Positions 1 through 7,875 of a stretch of 64,000 nucleotides of DNA are shown here, in pieces (the first letter of the stretch is position 1; every line of letters begins with the position of its first letter). This DNA comes from Terribacillus saccharophilus (GTDB lineage Bacteria; Bacillota; Bacilli; Bacillales; Amphibacillaceae), in the NCBI GenBank assembly GCA_900110015.1, contig FOCD01000001.1, forward strand, positions 1,291,994 to 1,355,993, written 5' to 3'. A model generated the notes under the pieces. That model saw only the letters and a program-made list of their open reading frames with translations, was not told the origin of the DNA and ran no database searches. The translations under genes and the position numbers were made by a program.

Positions 1-615
1 GGGCAGCATCTGTATCATTTTGATTAAATCAATATGATCACGGTATTCCTGCTGAAGTACCCTCCAATTTACATCTTCGATGGCACCGGTAACTTTATTC
101 CAATCACGGATTTCCTCCCACAGCTTGACCCTCGTTTCACTGCTAGAGAAAGTAGCACTGAAAATCTGCAGCAAGAAAACCCGTTCGCTGAATGCCGTTA
201 CATCAAAACCATAAATTCTGCCAATATCGAATAAGCATTTCATCTTAATACTAAGAAGAAGCGGAAAATCGGCCATACCTAAAATAATACCTCCAGCACC
301 AGTGCCGGCACCTTCCAATCTTGCAGTCGTTTTATAACGATTGATGACTTTCCGAACTTCTTTCTCACGTTGTTCAAAACTCCATTTATGATCGATCTTG
401 ATCGGATAGATGTAGTTAGAAGACGTCAGGCTGAGTTCTATCATTTGGCGAATAGCAGTTGTAATTGCGGTGTGCACAGCTGCTGGAATCTTATCGGTAA
501 TTGTATCCTGTGTACCTTTGGAAAGCCGGTGAAACCTGCCGCCGCGCCGCTGTAAGGAATGATAATAAAACATCGCTTCCTTCAGTTTTCTTTCCTTATA
601 ATAGTCTTCCGCCAT
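1..615 (-). CDS. ecsC: EcsC family protein (3' end outside window)
   Basis: The minus strand is open from an ATG at 613-615 to the window edge, giving the first 205 codons; the C-terminus is missing. The ATG follows GGAGGG with good spacing and lies 11 bases after the ecsB stop, so it is the third gene of an ecsA-ecsB-ecsC operon. The visible protein is basic at the N-terminus and has a glycine-rich segment (GAGTGAGGIILGMADFP, about residues 102-118) followed by a hydrophobic stretch, as in EcsC proteins. EcsC accompanies the EcsAB transporter in bacilli, but its biochemical role is not established. Identification rests on this sequence character plus the operon position. Confidence 0.85.
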   Translation of the reverse strand, partial: MAEDYYKERKLKEAMFYYHSLQRRGGRFHRLSKGTQDTITDKIPAAVHTAITTAIRQMIELSLTSSNYIYPIKIDHKWSFEQREKEVRKVINRYKTTARLEGAGTGAGGIILGMADFPLLLSIKMKCLFDIGRIYGFDVTAFSERVFLLQIFSATFSSSETRVKLWEEIRDWNKVTGAIEDVNWRVLQQEYRDHIDLIKMIQMLP

Positions 616-626
616 CTGAATCCCTC

Positions 627-1841
627 CTATTTCAACCGTTTCGGTACATACATACGGACAAATCCGAGACCGAAGGCAAGTCCGGCAACAAGTGCCAAAA
701 CAAAACCGACCACATCGACGCGGAGAAGGAATACTAGACTAAGCAGCACAGCTTGTATAATGGCCAGCTGCTGAAGAAGAGATAATAATGCACGCTTTCG
801 AGTGTCTCCCGCAACAGGATACAGATCCATCCAGGCGATTGTCCGGTGATGCTTCCACATTCCAATAAGCTGGAAACCAGTCAAATAAAGAAACAACAAA
901 GCAAACGCCAGCTGCACCCAAAGATTAGGGATGAAGTAGATGATAACTCCAGCTAAAATCGTCAATCGCAGAAAGAGTCCGAAATAATCCCCGCCTCTTA
1001 CAAAAGTGATCCGGAACAGATAATCATATGTATGTTTCTGTTCGAACGGAACTCGTTTAGTGAAAAGATTGACGATGGACTGCCGTTTATGGACTTTCGT
1101 CTTCAAGTGCGGTACATCTGCAAATTGGTTTGCGATTCGGTAGAATGCCTGCATTCGTGCTTGATCTTTTTCAATAAGCAAATCCCAAGCCAAGCCACCC
1201 TGTTTCCGGGTGATAGTATAATCCACAAAAAGAAGTACGACGAATAGAATCGTCAAAACTGCTGCTGCAATAAGATTGCCTCGTAAAAACAGCCAAAAAC
1301 TTCCGACGTTCAAAACAAGCCGCAGCGTCTGCTCCATCCTTCTTATATTGACATTCCGTATCTTCAGCATCCACCAATTCATGTGAAGATTCCACAGCTT
1401 GAATACAAGCAGAACAATAAAGACAAGCAGATAAGATAAAAATCTTTCTCCTAAGTCTGCAGCAAAGAACAATGGCGCTAGCGCCGCAGCAGCTAATACT
1501 AATAAGTAAAGCTGCGTAAAGAAGCTATAGCCGATAGTTAATTTGAAATAGCGGTGCAGCTTTGGCTCAAGCGGCAGCATGAATATTAAATCTGCTTCTT
1601 TTAATAAAGTACGCACAGGACTGTAGCTGGCCAGGAGGCCGAACACAGCACCAATTAAAAGTGCAGCAGGAAAGTCCGGAGTTAATCCCTCTAGCCACTG
1701 CTGATAATAATAAGCAAGCCCCGAGATCAGGAACAGCATCGCTATCATAAGATGCTGGTTAAATATGTATCGCAAATAGCGATTCATTTCCTTCATATGA
1801 TCGGTAAGCCGCTGTTTGAAAAATGTTTCTGCATTAAACAT
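627..1841 (-). CDS. ecsB: ABC transporter permease EcsB
   Basis: This 404-residue polytopic membrane protein is the membrane partner of the EcsA ATPase. It shows paired hydrophobic segments near residues 30-80, 105-150 and 185-215, a long cytoplasmic stretch around 220-275, and further membrane segments to the C-terminus. Its start overlaps the ecsA stop by 8 bases, indicating translational coupling. In B. subtilis EcsAB affects protein secretion, competence and regulated intramembrane proteolysis through RasP; in staphylococci it is linked to peptide pheromone and fatty-acid handling. The transported substrate cannot be read from the sequence. Length and order match the family. Confidence 0.92.
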   Translation of the reverse strand: MFNAETFFKQRLTDHMKEMNRYLRYIFNQHLMIAMLFLISGLAYYYQQWLEGLTPDFPAALLIGAVFGLLASYSPVRTLLKEADLIFMLPLEPKLHRYFKLTIGYSFFTQLYLLVLAAAALAPLFFAADLGERFLSYLLVFIVLLVFKLWNLHMNWWMLKIRNVNIRRMEQTLRLVLNVGSFWLFLRGNLIAAAVLTILFVVLLFVDYTITRKQGGLAWDLLIEKDQARMQAFYRIANQFADVPHLKTKVHKRQSIVNLFTKRVPFEQKHTYDYLFRITFVRGGDYFGLFLRLTILAGVIIYFIPNLWVQLAFALLFLYLTGFQLIGMWKHHRTIAWMDLYPVAGDTRKRALLSLLQQLAIIQAVLLSLVFLLRVDVVGFVLALVAGLAFGLGFVRMYVPKRLK

Positions 1842-2580
1842 GGCTGTCTTCTTCTTTCGTCAGCTGTACATACAAATCATCCAGCGTGGCATTTTGCATA
1901 TTGAATTCATTGCGCAGCTCTTCCATCGTACCCGCTGCCCGCAGCTTTCCATCATGCAAAATAACAATGCGGTCGCAATAAAGTTCTGCTGTCGCCAAAA
2001 TATGCGTGGACATCAATACGCCGGCCCCATTATCCTTCGCCTGATTCATCAGCTGCAAATAGGATTGAATACCAAGAGGATCGAGTCCGACAAATGGCTC
2101 GTCCACGATATAAAGGTCAGGTTCGACAAGGAAAGAACACATAATCATCACTTTCTGACGCATCCCTTTCGAAAAATGGACAGGAAACATCTTTAGTTTC
2201 TTTTCAAGTCTGAATTCCTTTAACAAAGGAGGAAGGCGTTTATCAAACTCCTCTTTTGACAGATCATATGCTTGTGCTGTAAGACGAAGATGATCGTATA
2301 AAGTCAATTCATCGTACAGCACCGGCATTTCCGGTATATAGGAGAAATTGCTCCGATATGTCTCAGGTGAAGCAGCAAATGTACTTCCATTGATCTTGAT
2401 ATTACCGCTCTTTGGCTGCATAAGACCGATAATATGTTTGATCGTCGTACTTTTACCTGCTCCGTTTAGGCCAATGAGCCCGACAATTTCCCCAGCATCT
2501 ACTTGAAACGATATATCATGCAGGACATTTTTATGTGTATACCCACCGGTCAGTGAATTAATATGTAATAAAGGCTGCAT
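1834..2580 (-). CDS. ecsA: ABC transporter ATP-binding protein EcsA
   Basis: This 248-residue ATPase powers the EcsAB transporter. The Walker A motif GLNGAGKSTT lies near residues 37-46, the signature appears as FSKGMRQK near 137-144, and Walker B with the catalytic Glu is LYIVDEP near 156-162, followed by the switch His in MSTHIL. The ATG at 2580 is preceded by GGGGAAAGGG on the minus strand. It is the first gene of ecsABC and is divergent from hit across a 443-base intergenic region, the same arrangement as in B. subtilis. Confidence 0.95.
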   Translation of the reverse strand: MQPLLHINSLTGGYTHKNVLHDISFQVDAGEIVGLIGLNGAGKSTTIKHIIGLMQPKSGNIKINGSTFAASPETYRSNFSYIPEMPVLYDELTLYDHLRLTAQAYDLSKEEFDKRLPPLLKEFRLEKKLKMFPVHFSKGMRQKVMIMCSFLVEPDLYIVDEPFVGLDPLGIQSYLQLMNQAKDNGAGVLMSTHILATAELYCDRIVILHDGKLRAAGTMEELRNEFNMQNATLDDLYVQLTKEEDSHV

Positions 2581-3023
2581 TACCCTTTCCCCTTTCTAAA
2601 AGCACGCTTCTGCTAAAAGTTTACCAAAGCCCGCCGTATTTGCCAAAATAAAACGGTTATAACCTCCGTCAACCTGCACATACTAATTTCGAAGCAAAGA
2701 AGTTGCCAAGAGGTTTCCGAAAGCAGTACCCATTCCTAAAAAAATGAGGTGTTGGTTGGAGATACAGACCGCTACGTCCGAAAAGTAAGCTGATTTACAT
2801 TTGTAAGCAAGCTGAAAGTGTACTGGCGCAAACATCGTAAGCCGCTGTACAGTTCGAAATGGTTTTACTCTTGGCAACCTTGCTTCAAAGGCAGATACTC
2901 CCAAAACGCGAAGAATTCCAATATTCCGGTCGTTACGGGATGTCTGCCTATTTTTATTCGACTTACTTTACAAGCATGTCCATTCCTTTATACAATATGT
3001 ATACACTTTAAAGGAGTGATCGT
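2581..3023. other. ecsA-hit divergent intergenic region
   Basis: This 443-base gap must hold the promoters of ecsA (minus) and hit (plus). Short ORFs are present on both strands, but none has a ribosome binding site or recognisable product. The minus-strand frame at 2683-2904 ends in a hydrophobic tail (FLGMGTAFGNLLATSLL) that could be the decayed end of a membrane protein; this is a weak impression only. A 15-bp inverted repeat sits just ahead of hit and is listed separately. Confidence 0.4.
2967..3003 (+). promoter_or_regulatory. possible hit promoter overlapped by a 15-bp inverted repeat
   Basis: TTTACA at 2967-2972 and TATACA at 2989-2994 (16-base spacer) are a plausible SigA-type pair 30 bases ahead of the hit start. 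The -10 lies inside TATACAATATGTATA (2989-3003), a perfect 6-3-6 inverted repeat, so a repressor could act here. The pairing is inferred from sequence alone, and AT-rich palindromes can arise by chance. Confidence 0.35.
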
Positions 3024-3449
3024 ATGCACGAAAAGGATTGTATCTTCTGTAAAATTGCTGCTGGTGAACTGCCATCTGCGAAAGTATATGAAGATGACCA
3101 CGTACTTGCTTTTATGGATATCGGCCAGGTGACGAAGGGGCATACCCTCATCATCCCCAAAACACATACAAAGAATATATACGAAACACCGCCAGAAGTA
3201 GCCCAAGAAGTATTTTCTCGTGTACCACGGATTGCAAATGCAATTAAGGAAGCTTTTCAGCCGGCTGGCTTGAACGTATTAAGTAATACGGAAGCTGCTG
3301 CAGGTCAAACTGTATTCCATCTGCATGTGCACCTTATCCCAAGATACGGAAAAGATGATGGCTTCAAAGCTACCTTTGAACAACATGACAATGTTGCCAG
3401 TGAACATCTTGGTGAATTGGCGGAAAAAATCAGCAGTAAAATCCAGTAA
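3024..3449 (+). CDS. hit: HIT family nucleotide hydrolase
   Basis: This 141-residue histidine-triad protein is cytosolic and belongs to the Hint branch that hydrolyses nucleoside phosphoramidates and adenylyl conjugates. The catalytic triad HLHVHLIP is visible near residues 97-104, and the N-terminal CIFCKI pair of cysteines is the zinc-binding feature seen in Hint homologues. AAAGGAGTG precedes the ATG at the right distance. The gene is divergent from ecsA and followed 63 bases on by a YtxH-like gene, as in the hit/yhaH neighbourhood of B. subtilis. Confidence 0.93.
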   Translation: MHEKDCIFCKIAAGELPSAKVYEDDHVLAFMDIGQVTKGHTLIIPKTHTKNIYETPPEVAQEVFSRVPRIANAIKEAFQPAGLNVLSNTEAAAGQTVFHLHVHLIPRYGKDDGFKATFEQHDNVASEHLGELAEKISSKIQ

Positions 3450-3518
3450 GATTGTCTCAATAGGTTTCACTGCTACATAGGAAGAGAAAATAGTATAATG
3501 AAGTAGGAAGGAGTGGAT

Positions 3519-3893
3519 ATGATGGCAAGTGGCAAATCAATCGCTTTAGGTATACTCGTAGGCAGCACAGTCAGCGCTGCAATCACATTGCTGACTGCAC
3601 CGTCCTCCGGCAGTGAACTGCGCGCAGATGCTAAACAGCGCAGTGACGAATGGAAGGTAACATTCAATAACTTGAAGAATGAAGGTACACAATTGAAAGA
3701 ACAGATCGCCAGAACGTCTAAGGAAGGCGCTGTTATGTTCAAAGAATTATCGGCTGATGTTAAAACTTCTATTGATAGCTGGAAACGTACGGTTGAACCG
3801 CACCAAAAGAATATCCAGAAAAGCCTGTCTCAAATCGAGAAAAGCTTGAAAGACCTGGAAGAAAAAGTGAATCAAAAGAACGGCAACGAATAA
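3519..3893 (+). CDS. YtxH-domain (YhaH-like) membrane-associated protein
   Basis: This protein of about 124 residues begins with a glycine/alanine-rich hydrophobic segment (IALGILVGSTVSAAITLL) typical of YtxH domains, and the rest is a long charged helix likely to form a coiled coil. An upstream in-frame GTG at 3513 lies inside the AGGAAGGAG ribosome binding site and cannot be the start, so ATG 3519 or the adjacent ATG 3522 is used. Position after hit matches yhaH of B. subtilis, a general-stress or envelope-associated protein of unknown function. A bidirectional terminator follows at once. Confidence 0.8.
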   Translation: MMASGKSIALGILVGSTVSAAITLLTAPSSGSELRADAKQRSDEWKVTFNNLKNEGTQLKEQIARTSKEGAVMFKELSADVKTSIDSWKRTVEPHQKNIQKSLSQIEKSLKDLEEKVNQKNGNE

Positions 3894-3926
3894 AAAATGC
3901 TCTCCGTTATGGAGAGCATTTTTTAT
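3890..3926. terminator. bidirectional terminator between the YtxH-like gene and the sortase gene
   Basis: AAAAAATGCTCTCC pairs with GGAGAGCATTTTTT around a short loop, giving a strong stem with T-runs on both strands. It ends the plus-strand YtxH-like gene and the minus-strand sortase gene. Confidence 0.85.
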
Positions 3927-4849
3927 TTCATTTCATTCATTTCGGATTCTTGTTCGTCCATATCAACCGCCGTCACCGCATACGTCGCATCCTGATTATC
4001 AATTGAAATATTCTTCCGTTCAAAGGCAGCTACACTTGTAACTAGCTCTCTCTTTTCCCCGTTCAATTTGTAGATACGATAACCAACAATATCTTCATCT
4101 CGTACCGCATGCCAGCTCAACGCGTTTGTACTCTTCTTTACCTCGGTAGGCGCTTGCGGCAGTTTTGGCTTATCTTGCTTAAGCTCTGTTGTCACAACCA
4201 GACGATCCGGATGTGTCTGCCGTTCATGGTCGAATGTGCCTGTACAAGTAATCAGATTCAGTACAGCCTTGTCTGATGCACCAAATATTTGTCTGATTGG
4301 TGCATTTTCAGCCGGATACGCATGCATCTCCTTCACAACAAAGGTCAGTTTCTTTCCATCCTTATCTGTAATGTACACTTCATCGCCCTCTTCCAGGTCG
4401 GTCAAGTAAAAAAACACTGCCGGTCCTTTCTTACTATCAACGTGGCCAGCGATGACAGAACTACCTGCACTGCCTGGTTCATAACCCGGCTCATACCATC
4501 CAGTAATATGATCGTCTGCCGGGACTTCCATCTCTCCGTTCTCCAGTTCCCCCTTCGGTTGTACAGTTGCATCAACATCAATTGCCGGAATTTCAATTCG
4601 ATCCGGTACTATTCCTTCCATTTGCTTCTTTCTCTCTTCTCGAATTTGATCTAGCTTCTGACTCTGTTTTTCCAAAAGAGGAAATTCCGCAACCTTCTGA
4701 TCTGAAAATTCATTTTCAGTACTCATTTGTTCCGTTTTGGTTTCAGTTGTTGGCGGCGGCGCTGCCTGGCGCTGGAATGGATTCATCTCGAGAAGGAAAA
4801 AACCGATTACAAGAACACCTGTAATGAGATAAAGTATCGTCAATCGCAT
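3923..4849 (-). CDS. class D/F-like sortase with C-terminal fibronectin-like domain
   Basis: This 308-residue transpeptidase has one N-terminal membrane segment (residues 4-20), a charged linker, and a sortase domain at about 82-222. The catalytic triad is visible: His136 in IAGHVDS, Cys202 in LITCTG and Arg216 in DRLVV. Residues 232-302 look like an extra beta-rich fibronectin type III module (SWHAVRDEDIVGYRIYKL), which single-domain sortases lack. CAGGTGAT precedes the ATG. It lies 65 bases downstream of an MPNTG-anchored protein, its likely substrate, in the same transcription unit. The family assignment is firm; the class letter and dedicated-substrate role are inferred. Confidence 0.85.
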   Translation of the reverse strand: MRLTILYLITGVLVIGFFLLEMNPFQRQAAPPPTTETKTEQMSTENEFSDQKVAEFPLLEKQSQKLDQIREERKKQMEGIVPDRIEIPAIDVDATVQPKGELENGEMEVPADDHITGWYEPGYEPGSAGSSVIAGHVDSKKGPAVFFYLTDLEEGDEVYITDKDGKKLTFVVKEMHAYPAENAPIRQIFGASDKAVLNLITCTGTFDHERQTHPDRLVVTTELKQDKPKLPQAPTEVKKSTNALSWHAVRDEDIVGYRIYKLNGEKRELVTSVAAFERKNISIDNQDATYAVTAVDMDEQESEMNEMK

Positions 4850-4914
4850 CGTATCACCTGCCTATAGCAGAAAGAAGAGAGGACCCACGCCTCTCTCCAT
4901 TCTAGTGTTTTATT

Positions 4915-6249
4915 TTATTTTAATTTATTTGCTTTTCTTTGAATAAGGAATCCACTACCGACAACAAATAAACCAGCAGAAGTTACCCAAATGATAGATG
5001 CTGTGTGGTCATTGCCGTCGCCTAAGCCTGTATTCGGCATTGCTTCCGGCATGTTCTGACCGGCAAACATATCGGGGTTCTGTTTCACAATTGCATCGCT
5101 CAATGTCTGCCCTATTGTGAACATAAGAGCATATCCATCACGATATGTTTGATAAGATTGTTCATAATCACCAGCAACATGCTGTTCAAAAGTCATTATG
5201 ACACTATTCTCATGCTGCATGATTGCGTCTTTGGCAGCATCCGCTGGTAAGTTTCCTTCTGTTGCAGTACCTAGGAATTCACCAAACTTGGACGCAAAAT
5301 CATTTTCCAATCTGCTCTTCGCAGCATCGATTCCCTCTTGATCCTCATTTGCTACCGCACTTGCCAAGTCACCTTGTGCATTGATGTGATCTGTTGTCCA
5401 TATTTGTTCAAACTGATCCGCACCTTCATCACCATAGACAGAAGCGATAGCTGCTTTGAAGTCAGCTGTGTTCTGATCTTCAGCCCATGTCACGAAGTCA
5501 TAATCCTCTGCTCCCATTGCTCCTTTAGCCAAACTCATTTCAGCTAAGGCGAAATGCTCAGCAGCTAATTTATTCATTGCTGAACGAAGATCTGCTGCTT
5601 GCGTATCAACTGCAGTGTTTTCGAATTTATCAGGGCTTTGTGCTGTAATCGCTCCGGACAACGCTTTACTGATATCGAAAATATTATCAAAGCCTTTTAA
5701 ATAATCGGAATAAGCTGATTTATAATCACCTTCTACATACGCATCAAATGTATCCTGTACATAATCTTCATGTGCCTGTACAGCTTCAATTGCTGCTTCT
5801 TCCGGAAGATTGCCTTCTGTTGCTGTTGCCAGGAAGGATCCAAATTCATTTGCGAAATCCTCCACTTCCTGCTCCGCTTTTGCTTCAGCTTCCTCGTCTC
5901 CATCCTTTACAGCCTTAGCCAAGTCATCTGTATACATATTATGTGGCGTGAAAATGTCTTCGAATTGCTGAGCTGCTTCCTCACCATAAATCGATGCAAT
6001 TGCTGGAGTCATATCTTCTCCGTTCTGTTCTAATGCCGCTTGCGCCGCAGCTGCATCTGGCGCACCATCATACGTTTTCATCATGGATTCCACCGCAAGT
6101 GTATAATGTTCGGAAAGTAAATGATCCAAATTCGCTCGCAGGTCAGCTGCGGGTGTAGTAACTGTTGGAGCTTCTTCCGCTTGTACGCCGACGGCCGGGA
6201 AAACAAGTGCGAGTCCTAGTGCTGGTGCCAGTAATTTTTTCATTTTCAT
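4915..6249 (-). CDS. two-repeat cell-wall surface protein with MPNTG sorting signal
   Basis: This 444-residue exported protein has a signal peptide (MKMKKLLAPALGLALVFPA, probable cleavage after VQA near residue 24) and a C-terminal sorting signal: MPNTG at 404-408, a hydrophobic span and a basic tail (QRKANKLK). Two homologous acidic, helix-rich repeats of about 180 residues (roughly 31-215 and 216-395) share TATEGNLP and repeat elements such as ADLR, IASVYG/IASIYG and GDY. I do not recognise the domain or know a ligand. It begins 52 bases after a sigma-dependent promoter pattern and is followed by the sortase gene. The Met at the first sorting position, instead of Leu, suggests a sortase with non-classical specificity. 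Confidence 0.85.
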   Translation of the reverse strand: MKMKKLLAPALGLALVFPAVGVQAEEAPTVTTPAADLRANLDHLLSEHYTLAVESMMKTYDGAPDAAAAQAALEQNGEDMTPAIASIYGEEAAQQFEDIFTPHNMYTDDLAKAVKDGDEEAEAKAEQEVEDFANEFGSFLATATEGNLPEEAAIEAVQAHEDYVQDTFDAYVEGDYKSAYSDYLKGFDNIFDISKALSGAITAQSPDKFENTAVDTQAADLRSAMNKLAAEHFALAEMSLAKGAMGAEDYDFVTWAEDQNTADFKAAIASVYGDEGADQFEQIWTTDHINAQGDLASAVANEDQEGIDAAKSRLENDFASKFGEFLGTATEGNLPADAAKDAIMQHENSVIMTFEQHVAGDYEQSYQTYRDGYALMFTIGQTLSDAIVKQNPDMFAGQNMPEAMPNTGLGDGNDHTASIIWVTSAGLFVVGSGFLIQRKANKLK

Positions 6250-6300
6250 GTGTATCTCTCCCTTTTTGTATTGAAAGACTTTCCTTTCTCTATAACTGGT

Positions 6301-6331
6301 TAACGCATAGAGTTCTAAAGTGGATCACTAT
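6301..6331 (-). promoter_or_regulatory. ECF-sigma-type promoter of surface protein/sortase operon
   Basis: On the minus strand the sequence reads ATAGTGATCCA, then 15 bases, then CGTTA. The same two boxes with exactly the same 15-base spacing occur upstream of the ECF sigma gene at 7766-7796, while the spacer sequences differ. A conserved -35-like and a CGT-type -10 box are typical of ECF sigma promoters. The -10 lies about 52 bases before the surface-protein ATG. Confidence 0.75.
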
Positions 6332-6344
6332 TTTTTTAAAAAAA

Positions 6345-6380
6345 TAAAAAAAGCTGCATCATGTATGATGCAGCTCTCCT
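6345..6380 (-). terminator. terminator of the sigma/anti-sigma operon
   Basis: On the minus strand AGCTGCATCATA and TGATGCAGCT form a stem followed by a long T-rich run. It lies directly after the anti-sigma stop, so the surface protein and sortase are a separate transcription unit with their own promoter. Confidence 0.85.
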
Positions 6381-7133
6381 TTATGTCAATGGAGCACTCA
6401 ATAAAATATCACCCTGCGGTGTTTCGCTTTCTGGTGTAGGTTCCTTTGTTATAGCTACAGTATCCCAATCTTGCAATTCTTCATCCAAACTGAAGGAAAC
6501 TGCTCCTTTTCCTTCGGTATCCGGAAGAAAAGTACCTGCACGAGATGGGACGCCATCTTTGAGGAGCCACACCTGATAGGCTTCTTCTCCTTCGAGCGCC
6601 TCCAGATTAGCTGCCTGTACGATTAATTCACCTCGCTCACCCTGACCTACGATCGCTGCACTACCTTGAGCTTCATACCCCTCACTGGCAGCCAAATCGA
6701 CAGCCTTCCGTGTTTCATCCAAATCAATCGTCCGTTCTTCTGGTATATCATCTTCAGTATTTTCCCTCTCATTCATAACCAAATAAACATTACCAAGTAG
6801 AGATGCCGCTAAAGCTGCGGCTAGAACCGGCATGACAATTCGACGCTTCTGCCGTTTCGAAGTATCAGTTGATTGTGGAATAACTGTCTTAACAGAATTG
6901 CTCTCTCCATGCTCCTCGGAAAAGATATGATCCAATACACGATTCTTCATACCTGCAGGGGGGGTAACTGCTTCCGATGCATACGGCAAATCTTCCATCA
7001 TTTGCTGCAGTTCTTCTAATTCTTCCCGACAAGAAGGACAAGTTGCCAAGTGCTTTTCAAATTCAGCAGATTCTTCGTTTGTCAGCTGTCCATTCAAGTA
7101 ATCCAATAGCCGTTCACAATTGTTTTCTTGCAT
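6381..7133 (-). CDS. RskA-type membrane anti-sigma factor
   Basis: This 250-residue protein should bind and inhibit the ECF sigma factor encoded one base upstream. Residues 1-45 form a zinc-binding anti-sigma domain with His28, Cys32 and Cys35 (HLATCPSC) and a candidate fourth ligand, Cys6. A single membrane segment follows at about 100-118 (VLAAALAASLLGNVYLV), then an extracytoplasmic RskA-like domain (EALEGEEAYQVWLLKDG, near residues 176-192). Release of such factors usually involves regulated proteolysis; the signal is unknown. The neighbouring wall protein and sortase, under the same promoter type, suggest an envelope cue. Confidence 0.88.
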   Translation of the reverse strand: MQENNCERLLDYLNGQLTNEESAEFEKHLATCPSCREELEELQQMMEDLPYASEAVTPPAGMKNRVLDHIFSEEHGESNSVKTVIPQSTDTSKRQKRRIVMPVLAAALAASLLGNVYLVMNERENTEDDIPEERTIDLDETRKAVDLAASEGYEAQGSAAIVGQGERGELIVQAANLEALEGEEAYQVWLLKDGVPSRAGTFLPDTEGKGAVSFSLDEELQDWDTVAITKEPTPESETPQGDILLSAPLT

Positions 7134-7134
7134 C

Positions 7135-7686
7135 CTATACCCCCCCTTTCTCTTTCACCAATTTGCTTTTCATATGTTTTAAAGCCAAACGGACACGCCC
7201 TTTGACCGTACCGAGCGGAATATCCAGCTGACGTGACAGCTCTGCTTGAGAATATCCTTTGTAATACAGCATTTCGATAATTTGCTGCTGCTCCTTGCTC
7301 AAATCTCCCATCGCCTTTCGCAGAATCTCACCTTTTTCTTTCCACTCCACAATGTCTTCTACTGCATCCTGATCTGCTTTATCGTCGTTCTTTTCTTCAA
7401 CTGGTGCCGGGGCCCGCTGCTTCTTCCTGATCAAATCGATACAGGTATGTCTGGTAACCGTCAGCAGCCAAGAAGAGAACTTCCCTTTTTGCTCGCTATA
7501 AATATCTCGCTTCGTCCAAAGCTTCAAGAATACTTCTTGCACCGCTTCTTCTGCGATTTCCTGCTGCTGAGTCATGCGGAAGGAGAAGGAGTAAATCAGT
7601 TTTTCGTATTTATCATATAGCGTTTCGAGCGCTTGCTTGTCCCCTTGCTGAGTCATGGTATATAACTCAACATCATTTCGACTCAT
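7135..7686 (-). CDS. ECF RNA polymerase sigma factor
   Basis: This 183-residue sigma-70 family protein has region 2 at about 20-95 (LYDKYEKLIYSFSFRMT and EVFLKLWTKRD) and region 4 at about 130-178 (GYSQAELSRQLDIPLGTVKGRV, helix-turn-helix). The domain layout and co-encoded RskA-type anti-sigma factor place it with SigK/RskA-like ECF pairs, distinct from SigW or SigM. GAGGAGCAGCT precedes the ATG. A promoter pattern identical to that ahead of the surface-protein gene lies 80 bases upstream, which predicts autoregulation. Confidence 0.9.
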   Translation of the reverse strand: MSRNDVELYTMTQQGDKQALETLYDKYEKLIYSFSFRMTQQQEIAEEAVQEVFLKLWTKRDIYSEQKGKFSSWLLTVTRHTCIDLIRKKQRAPAPVEEKNDDKADQDAVEDIVEWKEKGEILRKAMGDLSKEQQQIIEMLYYKGYSQAELSRQLDIPLGTVKGRVRLALKHMKSKLVKEKGGV

Positions 7687-7765
7687 AGCTGCTCCTCATT
7701 TCATAAGTAGAATATCTTCCTTGCATAGCGTACCAAACTTCATGTGAAGTAGATAGTCTGTAAGC

Positions 7766-7796
7766 TAACGGCCGACAGTGACTTTTGGATCACTAT
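7766..7796 (-). promoter_or_regulatory. ECF-sigma-type autoregulatory promoter of the sigma operon
   Basis: Minus-strand ATAGTGATCCA and CGTTA are separated by 15 bases, matching the element at 6301-6331 in both boxes and in spacing. With only 16 positions conserved and the spacer free to vary, this is the pattern expected for two promoters read by one sigma factor. Confidence 0.75.
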
Positions 7797-7828
7797 ACTG
7801 TTAATGTAGACCTTCATAATTCTTGTTT

Positions 7829-7868
7829 ATAGGAAAAACCCCTTCCAAAGGGAAGAGGTTTTTCCTAT
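7829..7868 (-). terminator. terminator of the first opuA operon
   Basis: ATAGGAAAAACC-CCTTCC and GGAAGAGGTTTTTCCTAT form a long stem with a three-base loop just after the binding-protein stop. A related, diverged hairpin ends the duplicate operon at about 11684-11714. Confidence 0.85.
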
Positions 7869-7875
7869 AATTCAT

